From: Mediterraneibacter hominis
GTDB taxonomy: Bacteria > Bacillota > Clostridia > Lachnospirales > Lachnospiraceae
Assembly (NCBI RefSeq): GCF_014287475.1
Contig: NZ_JACOPF010000001.1
Location: 1-64,000 of the forward strand
Reading direction: 5' to 3'
DNA: 64,000 bases
Part shown: in pieces, positions 1 through 7,939 of the stretch
Layout: each line of letters opens with the position of its first letter
Numbering within the stretch: position 1 is the first letter of the stretch
Program-made: the position numbers and the translations under genes
Notes under the pieces: generated by a model
Told to the model about the DNA's origin: nothing
The model's database searches: none
Seen by the model: the letters and a program-made list of their open reading frames with translations, nothing else

Positions 1-1
1 C

Positions 2-388
2 GAGGCGCTGGCATTTGCAAGGGAAAGGTACAGCTTTGAGGACGGAGATTACCAGAGGGCAAAAAATCAAATGGAGGTCATACGTGCAGTGATACAGAAA
101 TGTGCGTCCTCGTCTTTGCTTGCAAATTACAGCTCTGTCATGGATGCAGTGGCAGGAAGTTTTGAGACAAATATGCCGCAGGATCAGATTGCCGCGCTTG
201 TAAGGATGCAGCTTTCCGATATGGCACAGTGGAATATTACCTCTTATACAGTGAGCGGGACAAGTATGTATGCGCAGACCTATTCTATGCCGGGACAAGA
301 CCTGTATGTAATTGAGCCGGATCAGGCGGCGATAGAAGAAGCGAAACGGCTGGTAAGTGAGACGATGGGAAGCAAAGCGCAGGAATAG
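2..388 (+). CDS. LytR-CpsA-Psr (LCP) family protein, C-terminal part
   Basis: The reading frame is open from the window edge and ends in TAG at 386-388, so the start lies upstream; only about 128 residues are visible. The first visible residues (EALAFARERYSFEDGDYQR, then KNQ) match the conserved LCP core in which an Arg-rich ARER/DGD-QR segment binds the pyrophosphate of a polyprenyl-linked glycan. Known members are membrane-anchored phosphotransferases that attach teichoic acids or capsular glycans to peptidoglycan on the outer face of the membrane. The N-terminal cytoplasmic tail and membrane segment are not in the window. The next gene starts 15 bases downstream and may be co-transcribed. 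The family is clear; the particular glycan is not. Confidence 0.85.
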   Translation, partial: EALAFARERYSFEDGDYQRAKNQMEVIRAVIQKCASSSLLANYSSVMDAVAGSFETNMPQDQIAALVRMQLSDMAQWNITSYTVSGTSMYAQTYSMPGQDLYVIEPDQAAIEEAKRLVSETMGSKAQE

Positions 389-403
389 AGAGGAGAAACA
401 CAG

Positions 404-631
404 ATGATAAATCCGGTGACGGTGATGAAAGTATTAAGTGAGAGAAAGGCATTTCTAGAGAATCATCCGGAGCTTTTTAAGTTCCTAAAGGAAAGCTTTG
501 GAGGAGAGGTAAAAAGAGGAACAAAGATAAATGTGGAGGTAACAGAGGCGGACACAGAGAGAAATACACTGACTATTGAAGTGAAAGAAAGCGATCTTCC
601 TTTTCTAGACAGCCTAAAAGAACTTTTTTGA
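404..631 (+). CDS. small conserved protein of unknown function
   Basis: 75 codons from ATG at 404, preceded by a good GAGGAG ribosome binding site at about 391-396, so it is probably translated. The protein is short and charged, with no membrane segment, no cysteines and no signal peptide. It has a helical N-terminal half (VMKVLSERKAFLENHPELF) and a beta-rich C-terminal half with alternating hydrophobic residues. I do not recognise the family. It lies 15 bases after the LCP gene and ends directly at an intrinsic terminator, so it is the last gene of that transcript. Confidence 0.6.
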   Translation: MINPVTVMKVLSERKAFLENHPELFKFLKESFGGEVKRGTKINVEVTEADTERNTLTIEVKESDLPFLDSLKELF

Positions 632-632
632 T

Positions 633-679
633 AAAAACTATCAGCATGACAGAAAGAAGGTTGTGCTGATAGTTTTTTT
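633..679 (+). terminator. intrinsic terminator
   Basis: A 12-13 bp stem (AAAACTATCAGCA pairing with TGCTGATAGTTTT), a loop of about 17 nt and a run of seven T follow the stop codon of the 75-residue protein within two bases. It ends the LCP transcript. Confidence 0.9.
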
Positions 680-763
680 CATTGCTTTTCATCCGGCTGC
701 AAAGAGGCGAATTTCACATTTGAGGTTTTTAAGGCAGTTATGTGCCGAAAGGTTTCTTTGAAT

Positions 764-927
764 GTAACAGTTCAGCCCGCGCTATTCGTAAAACCGCACT
801 GCGTGCTTATCGTGGCTTCCGCCACTGTTTTACTCATTGATGGGCGCTCATCTCATACAGATGTACGCTCGCAAAAACATGCAGGCATGTTTTATGCTTC
901 CCGCACACTGTATGGCTGAACTGATAC
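764..927. repeat. three-stem inverted-repeat element in a gene-free stretch
   Basis: The 435-base gap between 631 and 1067 holds a 164-bp element bounded by 14-bp inverted ends (764-777 and 914-927, one mismatch). Inside are two further hairpins: GTAAAAC at 788-794 with GTTTTAC at 827-833, enclosing GTGGC/GCCAC; and AAAACATGC at 874-882 with GCATGTTTT at 885-893. A GGTTTCTTGAAT-like motif occurs just outside both ends (751-763 and 943-956). There is no plausible ORF. It could be a structured RNA or a miniature mobile or palindromic repeat. Confidence 0.55.
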
Positions 928-1066
928 CTTTGAATTATAGGTTTCCTTGAATTGGATTGTGTTTCTTACCTTTACGTGGTAAACTTAAAAAAGGAACAGC
1001 AGGCTGCAATGCTTGCATGCAGGCGTGAGGCAGCGGAAACTACAGGAAAGATAAGGGGCGGGTAGG

Positions 1067-1486
1067 ATGGCAGTACCGTTGTATATTAGAAATGAATATT
1101 TTAGAGGGGTTATGCTGGCGGACAAAAGTGCGCATATATTGGAGTTTAAGTATAAAGGGGAGACGATCAGTGTATATGAGGAAAGTACGCTGATTTTCTG
1201 CCTGCATTATCATTTGGAGAGTAAATTTAAAGCGGAGATTCTGGATTTTTACTTGATTGACAAAAACTTAAGAGGAAAAGGCTATGGGACAGTCTGTATG
1301 AATGAGATTTTAGAGCAGCTTAACAAAAAGCGTGTGACTATGGTGAAGGCTCCCCTTGGATATGCAAAGCTTCCGGACGGGTATGCCAGCAGAGAACAGT
1401 ATGAGGCGCTTTTGAGCGGCTTTTATGAAAAGACAGGTTTCTCGATTGGCGGCGATCTAGATATAGCAATACAGATATTAAATTAA
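1067..1486 (+). CDS. GNAT-like N-acetyltransferase
   Basis: 139 residues. The segment LRGKGYGTVCMNEILEQL (about residues 68-85) fits GNAT motif A, the R-x-x-G-x-G/A pyrophosphate loop that binds acetyl-CoA. FYEKTGF near residue 120 is the typical motif B end. The N-terminal half is a beta-rich region of the expected size. Members transfer an acyl group from CoA to an amine; the substrate cannot be inferred. The gene stands alone after a 435-base gap and ends 13 bases before the response regulator, so it may be read together with the two-component module. A ribosome binding site (GGGGCGGG) is present but not classical. Confidence 0.6.
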   Translation: MAVPLYIRNEYFRGVMLADKSAHILEFKYKGETISVYEESTLIFCLHYHLESKFKAEILDFYLIDKNLRGKGYGTVCMNEILEQLNKKRVTMVKAPLGYAKLPDGYASREQYEALLSGFYEKTGFSIGGDLDIAIQILN

Positions 1487-1499
1487 GGCAGGATAACGG

Positions 1500-2183
1500 A
1501 TGTATAGAATTCTGATTATAGAGGATGACCTGGCGATGGCGCAGGCCATTCAAAGGGAAATGACAGTGTGGGGAAATGAGGCGGAATATGTGGAGGATTT
1601 CCAGAATGTGCCGGCACATTTTGCAGAGTTTGATCCACATTTGATTCTTTTGGATATTACATTGCCATTTTATAATGGGTATTACTGGTGCGGTGAAATC
1701 AGGAAAATTTCCAACGTGCCGGTTATTTTTATTTCGTCCGCGGCAGATAATATGAATATTGTCATGGCAATGAACATGGGCGGTGATGATTTTATTGCAA
1801 AGCCGTTTGATTTGAACGTGCTCGTAGCGAAAGTACAGGCGGTGCTCCGACGGACATATGATTTGTCTGGAAAAGTACCGGTTTTAGAGCATAGAGGCGC
1901 TATGCTGAATCTGTATGACACGACCTTTGTGTACAATGGAAAGAAAATCAATCTGACGAAAAATGAATTTAAGATTCTTCAAACATTGCTGGAACAAAAA
2001 GGAAGGCTGGTAAGCCGAGACACGCTGATGACGAAATTATGGGAGACGGATGACTATATTGAGGAGAACACGCTGACAGTCAATATTGCCCGTCTGCGTC
2101 GTAAGCTGGAAGCAGCAGGACTAAATGACTTTATTGCAACCAGAGTTGGGGAAGGGTATATTATAGAAGTGACAGGGAGATAA
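1500..2183 (+). CDS. OmpR-family response regulator (BceR/GraR type)
   Basis: 227 residues. The receiver domain (about 1-120) has the acidic pair D9-D10, the phosphoacceptor D52 (LILLDITLP), S80 and K101 (IAKPF). A winged-helix DNA-binding domain follows (about 130-225, with KNEFKILQTLLEQKGRLVSRD and VGEGYII). It is followed three bases later by a kinase of the intramembrane-sensing class and then by an ABC transporter of the BceAB class. By analogy with Bce systems it should activate the downstream transporter genes when a cell-envelope-acting peptide is sensed. That role is inferred from gene context. Confidence 0.9.
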   Translation: MYRILIIEDDLAMAQAIQREMTVWGNEAEYVEDFQNVPAHFAEFDPHLILLDITLPFYNGYYWCGEIRKISNVPVIFISSAADNMNIVMAMNMGGDDFIAKPFDLNVLVAKVQAVLRRTYDLSGKVPVLEHRGAMLNLYDTTFVYNGKKINLTKNEFKILQTLLEQKGRLVSRDTLMTKLWETDDYIEENTLTVNIARLRRKLEAAGLNDFIATRVGEGYIIEVTGR

Positions 2184-2186
2184 GAG

Positions 2187-3170
2187 ATGTTTTTTGATTA
2201 TCTGTATGAGCACCGGTATACTGTCGTATGGGCATTGGGCTGTTTCTTATGTTTTGCGGCAGTATTTGTGCTATATAGGATTGACATACGGGCAGTCGTA
2301 TATCCGGGAATGCTTAGCGGGGCAGTAAGCCTTTTATTTTTAATACCAGGTTATCTCCGTTATAAAAGAAAGCGGGAAATACTGAAAATGTTGGCATGGG
2401 AAGAGGAGGATGTGACAGAGCAGCTCCCAGACGTGCAAAGCCCGCTGGAAAGAGAATATCAGGCGCTTGCAGGGCGTATGGAAAAGAACCGGCGCGCGAG
2501 CGAAGAAAATCAGGTGGAAGCGCAGAAGGATATGCAGGATTATTATGCCACTTGGGTACATCAGATAAAGGCGCCGATAGCGGTGCTCCGCGTTCTCACG
2601 CAGAGAGAGGATACAAAAGAAAACCAGGAAATGCGTTCGGAATTATTCCGCATTGAGCAGTATGTGGATATGGCACTTTGTTATGCTAGGCTTGGAAAAG
2701 ACGCCTCCGATCTTGTGCTGCAGGAATATGAGCTGGATACAATTATAAGAAAAGCCATCCGCAAATATGCCGGACAGTTTATACGCAAGAAAATACGGCT
2801 TGTGTACAGTGGGACAGACGAACGTGCCCTGACAGATGAAAAATGGCTGTCATTTATTTTGGAACAGCTTTTATCCAATGCGGTAAAGTATACCGCAAAA
2901 GGAGAGGTGCGTATCACAGTGGATGACAGAAAGCATCTGACGGTTGAAGATACCGGAATCGGGATTGCGCCGGAGGATGTTCCGCGGATTTTTGAGAAGG
3001 GATATACGGGCTATAATGGACGCATGGATAAGAAGTCTACTGGAATCGGACTATATCTTGTAAAAAAGGCGTCAGAAAAATTGGGACATTCTCTTAGTGT
3101 TTCCTCAGTACCGGGAAAAGGAAGCCGATTTACGATTGATTTGAATTCTTATCCGTTTCAGGCAGAATAA
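2187..3170 (+). CDS. intramembrane-sensing histidine kinase (BceS type)
   Basis: 327 residues. Two closely spaced membrane helices (about 12-30 and 37-57) have almost no extracellular loop, which is the hallmark of BceS-like kinases that sense through their partner ABC transporter. The phosphoacceptor is His125 in WVHQIKAPI. The HATPase domain has the N box (LEQLLSNAVKYT), G1 box (DTGIGIAPED) and G2 box (STGIGLYLVKK). Its start codon lies three bases after the regulator stop. The first copy of the dispersed palindromic repeat begins immediately after its stop codon. Family assignment is firm; the ligand is unknown. Confidence 0.9.
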   Translation: MFFDYLYEHRYTVVWALGCFLCFAAVFVLYRIDIRAVVYPGMLSGAVSLLFLIPGYLRYKRKREILKMLAWEEEDVTEQLPDVQSPLEREYQALAGRMEKNRRASEENQVEAQKDMQDYYATWVHQIKAPIAVLRVLTQREDTKENQEMRSELFRIEQYVDMALCYARLGKDASDLVLQEYELDTIIRKAIRKYAGQFIRKKIRLVYSGTDERALTDEKWLSFILEQLLSNAVKYTAKGEVRITVDDRKHLTVEDTGIGIAPEDVPRIFEKGYTGYNGRMDKKSTGIGLYLVKKASEKLGHSLSVSSVPGKGSRFTIDLNSYPFQAE

Positions 3171-3190
3171 AATAGGTAAAATCATAAAAA

Positions 3191-3320
3191 GTATACCTTC
3201 GGGCATCCCGCATTTTGTGCCTATTTTGGCTGGCAGGCTTTGCCCGACAAGGTATATCCTAAAGGGCACACCGTAATACATTCCCTTCGGGAGGGCGGGC
3301 TTCGCCCGATAAGGTATATA
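3191..3320 (-). repeat. dispersed palindromic repeat, one full and one half copy
   Basis: On the minus strand 3191-3257 reads as a roughly 67-bp unit almost identical to the one at 63543-63610: it has the TATACCTTRTCGGGC start, the AGCC-GCCAGCCAAAATAGG middle, and the GCGGGATGCCCG-AGGTATAC end. The ends are inverted copies of each other. A second, partial copy (3281-3320, with core CGGGC-TTC-GCCCG) follows. The block separates the two-component genes from the ABC transporter genes. Confidence 0.8.
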
Positions 3321-3338
3321 TTACAAAATTGTCACATG

Positions 3339-3387
3339 AAACAGCTATAATGTCACAGGATTCGATGTCGGACATTATAGCCGTTTT
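3339..3387 (+). other. 15-16 bp inverted repeat before the ABC operon (terminator or operator)
   Basis: AAACAGCTATAATGTC (3339-3354) and GACATTATAGCCGTTT (3371-3386) are complementary apart from one position, with a 16-base spacer and a short T-rich end. It sits 40 bases before the ABC ATPase start. It could terminate the two-component transcript or be the site bound by the regulator. Bce-type regulators usually bind inverted repeats upstream of their transporter genes; which role applies here is not decided by the sequence. Confidence 0.5.
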
Positions 3388-3426
3388 GTTATACTGGCTT
3401 TGACAACAAACAAGGAGGACATAAAA

Positions 3427-4191
3427 ATGGCAATTTTGGAAGTTAGAAATCTAAAGAAAATATATAAACCGCGTTTTGGAGGAAATCAGGTACAGGCGCT
3501 CTCAAACGTCTCTTTCTCTGTGGAAAAAGGAGAATATGTCGCGATTATGGGAGAGAGTGGTTCAGGTAAGACGACGCTTTTAAACATTCTTGCAGCGCTG
3601 GATAAGCCGACGGGAGGAGAGGTTTTTTTAGAAGGGATTCCTCTTTCTTCTATTAAAGATCAGAAAATTTGTGAATTTAGGAGAGAAAAATTAGGATTTG
3701 TGTTTCAAGATTTTAATCTGCTCGATACATTTACGATTCAGGATAACATTTTTCTGCCTCTTGTATTAGAGGGAAAACATTACAAAGAGATGAAAAAGAA
3801 ACTGGATCCTATTGCAGAGGAGTTGGGGATAGCAGAGCTTCTCAATAAATATCCGTACGAAGTGTCCGGCGGACAGAAACAAAGGGCAGCAGTCGCGCGT
3901 GCACTGATTGCAGAACCGAGATTGATTCTTGCCGATGAACCTACCGGAGCACTGGATTCTAAATCTACAGATGAGCTGTTAGGGCTGTTCGCAAAGATCA
4001 ATCAGAGGGGACAGACCATTTTAATGGTTACGCATTCTGTGAAAGCCGCAAGCAGGGCGGGACGTGTACTTTTCATAAAGGATGGAGAGGTATTCCATCA
4101 ACTGTATAAAGGGAAAATGACAGATGAGCAGTTCTATCAGAAGATTTCGGATACCCTTACAATACTGGCGACAGGCGGTGAAGTACAATGA
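3427..4191 (+). CDS. ABC transporter ATP-binding protein (BceA/MacB type)
   Basis: 254 residues from ATG 3427, chosen over an upstream in-frame TTG at 3400 because AAGGAGG lies six bases before it. Walker A is MGESGSGKTT (residues 41-50), the Q-loop is FVFQDFNLLD, the signature is VSGGQKQR, and Walker B is LILADEPTGALDS. This subgroup powers FtsX-type permeases that free lipid-linked cell-wall intermediates from antimicrobial peptides, or export such peptides. It overlaps the permease start by four bases (ATGA). The partner permease is interrupted by a stop codon, so the complete transporter may not be made. Confidence 0.92.
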   Translation: MAILEVRNLKKIYKPRFGGNQVQALSNVSFSVEKGEYVAIMGESGSGKTTLLNILAALDKPTGGEVFLEGIPLSSIKDQKICEFRREKLGFVFQDFNLLDTFTIQDNIFLPLVLEGKHYKEMKKKLDPIAEELGIAELLNKYPYEVSGGQKQRAAVARALIAEPRLILADEPTGALDSKSTDELLGLFAKINQRGQTILMVTHSVKAASRAGRVLFIKDGEVFHQLYKGKMTDEQFYQKISDTLTILATGGEVQ

Positions 4192-5573
4192 AGAAAGGAT
4201 TCTATTGCAGACTTGCAGTAACAGGCATTACAAAAAATAAAAAACTATATTACCCATATATTCTGACATGTATTTGTATGGTGATGATGTTTTATATTAT
4301 CTGTTTTCTCAATCAGAGTGGAGAATTTAGAAAAATACCCGGAGGGGATGCAATGCAGTCCGTCCTTTCCTTCGGGTGTGGCGTAATCGGAATTTTTTCT
4401 CTTATTTTCTTGTATTATACGAATTCTTTTCTCATACGGCGAAGGAAAAAGGAATTTGGACTTTACCACATACTAGGAATGGGAAAACGCAATCTGGTCA
4501 AAATTCTCATATGGGAAAACATTCTGACAGCGCTTGTATCACTGGTGATGGGACTTCTGATCGGATTTTTATTATCTAAGGCAGCCGATCTTCTGTGTGT
4601 ACGGATTATGGACGCCGAAGCAGGCTTCTCCATGCATATAGAACCGAAAGCGATAGGGATGACAGTGATTTTATTTGCGGTTGTGTTCTTTTTGATTATG
4701 CTCAGGATGCTGCTGCATATTTACCGTTCGCGTCCGGTAGAACTGCTGCAAAGCGAAAGTGTGGGAGAGAAGCCGCCGAAGGCAAACTGGGTGATCGCGC
4801 TCTTTGGACTGACACTGCTTGTCGGGGCGTATTATCTTGCATTGCATATTGAAGAACCGGTTACGGCAATGGTGTGGTTCTTTGTGGCGGTCGTGATGGT
4901 CATTTTTGCAACGTATCTCTTATTTATTACGGGGTCTGTAGCATTTTGCAGATTACTGCAGAAAAATAAAAGCTACTACTATAAGACGCGCCACTTTGTT
5001 TCCCTCTCCTCAATGGTATATCGTATGAAACGAAACGGGGCGGGGCTTGCTTCTATCTGTATCCTTTCTACTATGGTACTGGTTATGCTTTCCTCCACAG
5101 CATGTCTGTATCTTGGGGCGGAGGACAGTTTACGGGGCAGATACCCGAGAAATATTGTGGTAGATACCTATAGCCAGGAAGAGAAGTATGAAAAGAAAGT
5201 ACAGAAGACAATAGAGGATATCCTAAAAAAACAGCAGGAGAAGCCAGAAAATATCCTGCAATATACGATGCTCGATATAGCAGGGTACCAGGCAGGAGAT
5301 ACCATATACCTGAATCCTGAAAATATAGGTATAGGAGTAGATTTGTTTGAAGATATACGACAGCTGTTTATCATTCCTCTGTCAGATTATAACCGTCTAA
5401 TGGGAAAATCAGAGACACTGGAAGAAAACGAGGTGATGATTTATATGACAAAATCCCCTCAGAGTGGGGAGTCATACGGATATGAATATGATACGCTTAC
5501 ATTAGAGGGCCTGGGCACCTGGCAGGTGAAAAAGACAGTGCCGGAGTTTGTAAATAATGGAATCGACGCGTAG
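4188..5573 (+). pseudogene. FtsX-type ABC permease (BceB type), N-terminal part ending at an in-frame TAG
   Basis: 461 residues followed by TAG at 5571-5573; the same reading frame continues without a break to 6239. Together they give about 683 codons, close to the usual 620-680 residues of BceB permeases. This part has the N-terminal membrane helices (starting near residue 19), the FGLYHILGMGKRNL amphipathic segment typical of FtsX domains, the second membrane pair, and most of the large extracellular sensor domain. The stop lies where the sensor domain would return to the membrane; TAG-CAG suggests an ancestral CAG or GAG. It is a nonsense mutation, a base-call error or a readthrough codon; nothing here distinguishes these. 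Confidence 0.8.
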
Positions 5574-5579
5574 CAGGTC

Positions 5580-6239
5580 ATGTCTTCCCTGTTTATATTT
5601 GTCAAAGACGAAAACGTGATAAAACAGTTCTATAACGGGCAGGCGGCAGTATATGGAAAAAATAAATCCTATCTGCACACATACTATGGATTTGATTTAA
5701 ACTGCGGCAAGGAGAAGCAGATTGAGATTACAGAGGAAATCAAAAAGCAGATATATACTTATATGGAGCAGGACGAGGCATTTCCGGGAGTGATAGTAGA
5801 AGGCGTCGAACAGGAGCGTTCTGGCTTCTACGGATTATATGGCGGATTGTTCTTTTTAGGAATTCTGCTTGGAATCATTTTTATATTTGGCACCGTCCTG
5901 ATTATGTATTATAAGCAAATATCAGAAGGGTATGAGGATCAGGGAAGATTTGCGATATTGAGAAAAGTGGGAATGAGACAAAAGGAAATCCGGCAGAGCA
6001 TTAATTCGCAGGTGCTGACCGTATTTTTCCTTCCGCTTATCATGGCGGGGATTCATGTAGCGTTTGCTTTCCCGTTGATTTCCAAATTACTTGTGTTATT
6101 TGCAATTACAGACAAGAAGCTTCTTCTGTGCATAACAGGAATCTGTTATCTTGCCTTTGCAGGGTTCTATATCTTAATCTATATAGTGACCTCCAGAGGA
6201 TATTATGGAATTGTAAGCGGAAAGAAGGAACAGTATTAA
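5580..6239 (+). pseudogene. FtsX-type ABC permease (BceB type), C-terminal part
   Basis: Continuation of the permease after the in-frame TAG at 5571, in the same frame. The first in-frame ATG is at 5580, with no convincing ribosome binding site, so it is unlikely to be an independent gene. It carries the end of the extracellular domain and the three last membrane helices (from about GLYGGLFFLGILLGIIFIFGT), including the second FtsX core with the conserved EGYEDQGRFAILRKVGM segment. Without it the N-terminal fragment lacks the C-terminal FtsX domain needed for coupling to the ATPase. Confidence 0.8.
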
Positions 6240-6278
6240 AAGCAGAAGTACAGGAATGAGGAAGGAGGTACCTTCAGG

Positions 6279-6386
6279 ATTTGGCTTGCTTTTTGTGGGA
6301 TTCTTGCGTATACTGTAATCAGTTGTATGCAAAGTGTAAAGGATGGATTTGCAGAGGCGTATAAAAGAGAAGCAAAAGGGAGATAA
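6279..6386 (+). CDS. possible 35-residue single-pass membrane peptide with non-standard start
   Basis: An open frame between the permease and the surface protein reads IWLAFCGILAYTVISCMQSV followed by a charged tail KDGFAEAYKREAKGR and TAA at 6384. It has a hydrophobic N-terminus and a basic cytoplasmic-looking tail. AAGGAGG at 6262-6268 lies 10 bases before an ATT codon at 6279; there is no ATG, GTG or TTG in frame. It may be a small protein with a rare ATT start, a gene that lost its start codon, or chance. Confidence 0.25.
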   Translation: MWLAFCGILAYTVISCMQSVKDGFAEAYKREAKGR

Positions 6387-6390
6387 CAGT

Positions 6391-6588
6391 ATGGAAAAAG
6401 GAAAAGCGGTTCTGGCTTTCGCTGTGGCAGCAGGTATGGCGGGAATGCTTGCCGTACCGGTTTCGGCGGCGGATACAGAAGGCGCAGTGCAGGAAATAAA
6501 AGTTGAACTCGCAGACGGCTCGGGGATCTGGGTAAAACCTTCTTCCGAAATCGGGGGGGGCAAAACTATGATGTGGAATTTACTTTAA
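6391..6588 (+). pseudogene. sortase-type surface protein, N-terminal part up to a G8 tract
   Basis: Translation from ATG 6391 (GGGAG six bases upstream) gives a clear signal peptide: KGK, a hydrophobic core AVLAFAVAAGMAGMLAVPV and a cleavage site near SAA-DT. The frame then runs through GGGGGGGG at 6551-6558 and stops at 6586-6588. If the tract held nine G, the frame would pass directly into the long downstream ORF (EIGGG-QNYDVEFTLSEEE), giving one protein of about 485 residues. The upstream in-frame ATG at 6343 would precede the signal peptide by 16 residues and is less likely. The state seen here is off. Confidence 0.75.
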
Positions 6589-7847
6589 GCGAGGAGGAAA
6601 CATTACTACAGGTGGCGGAAACAGTGAAACTGTACCAGTTTGACGAGAAAACCGCATCATTTGTGGAAACTGTGGGAGGGTATCGTCCGGGCGGCACATA
6701 TTATCTCTCTATGATTGAATTGTTGGGAGATGCTGACGGAAGTGAGGAATCCACACTATGGCAGGGCATAAATTTAGCGGATATATGCATCCAGGCGATG
6801 GCGGAAAGCATAAGCGGCGGAGATAGTGAGGCAGGAAAGAGCAGAGAGATTACATTTCAGATACAAAGCGGGGCGGAACAGGTGGAAGAGATTTCTTTTC
6901 CAGCATGGAGCGACGTAGAAGAACAAATGCGGCCTTATATAAAAGTGGAATTTCAGGAAGATCCGTCTTTGTTCAGGGAGCCGCTTTCTTTTGATTTCAG
7001 TGTCAGACAGACAGGAAGCTACACAATTTTGGGTGATAAGAACGCAGTGAAGCTTCCACAGCCGTACGATACTATAGCTCAGACACTGACAGCACAATAT
7101 ATACCGCAGATAATTGATTTCCTTGCTAATAAAGCAGAGTCGGAAGGAAAAACAGAGGAAGTTAAGCTGATAGAAGCAGAGTCAACGCAGGAGGCTGCTG
7201 AAAATGGAAAGGTCTCTTTGTCCAATCCTGTTATTTTACAGACGGCTTCCCCCATCACTCTGGACGGCGTATGGTATGAAGTGGGAGGGATTTCTGACGG
7301 ACAGTCTTTTGAAAATGAGGATGTGATCTCCATAGAAGTAAAAGGTTCAGGTATGAATAATACAACACCGAAGGAAAACGATCTGCGTTACCTTCCTGTA
7401 TCATGGATGATAGAGAAAGGGGAGGTGGAAATAAGAAACGGTTCCTGGCAGGAGGAAGGCCCTTTTACAATCGAGGAAAGTGCGAAGGAACTAGGGGCAG
7501 GAGACTATATGCTTACAGTACAATTTGCTTGCCAGACCTATAAGGCAAGTGCTGGGGGCTGGGAAACCACCGAAACGGTGACGGCAAAGACGGCCTTTTC
7601 CGTTATGGGAGCAGACGAGGGCGGCTCGTCGGAAACACCGGATGACGAGAAGGAAAAAGGAGATGCAAATACAGGCGGGGAAGGACAGAAAAAGCCTGAA
7701 AAAGGTGGTTCCGACAGTACTGAGGAAGCTTCGTTATCTCCGAAGACGGGAGAGGAGAATAACCGGATATTTTTAGCGGGGATGCTGTGCATACTGTCCG
7801 CCGGAGCAGTAGGTGTCTGCGTATACAAAAGAAAAGGTAGCAGATAA
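6573..7847 (+). pseudogene. sortase-type surface protein, main body in the shifted frame
   Basis: About 424 residues that continue the secreted protein begun at 6391 after a +1 base correction in the G tract. The body is acidic and beta-rich with no recognised catalytic domain; a Gly/Glu/Lys/Asp-rich linker follows (about residues 345-385). The end is a cell-wall sorting signal: LSPKTG, a hydrophobic helix (IFLAGMLCILSAGAVGVCVY) and the basic tail KRKGSR. Sortase would cleave within this LPXTG-like motif and link the protein to peptidoglycan. It lies downstream of the ABC module. On its own it has no signal peptide, and its first ATG has no ribosome binding site. Confidence 0.75.
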
Positions 7848-7869
7848 GCGAAGAAGATGATGTAAATAG

Positions 7870-7925
7870 AAAAAGAGAACCGGAACGGACTTAAGATATA
7901 AAAAGTTCGTTTCGGTTCTCTTTTT
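7870..7925. terminator. bidirectional intrinsic terminator
   Basis: AAAAAGAGAACCG (7870-7882) pairs with CGGTTCTCTTTTT (7913-7925), extended by an imperfect inner stem. A-run and T-run flank it, so it can end both the surface-protein gene from the left and the convergent yitT-like gene from the right. Confidence 0.85.
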
Positions 7926-7939
7926 ACAGGAGATACCGG

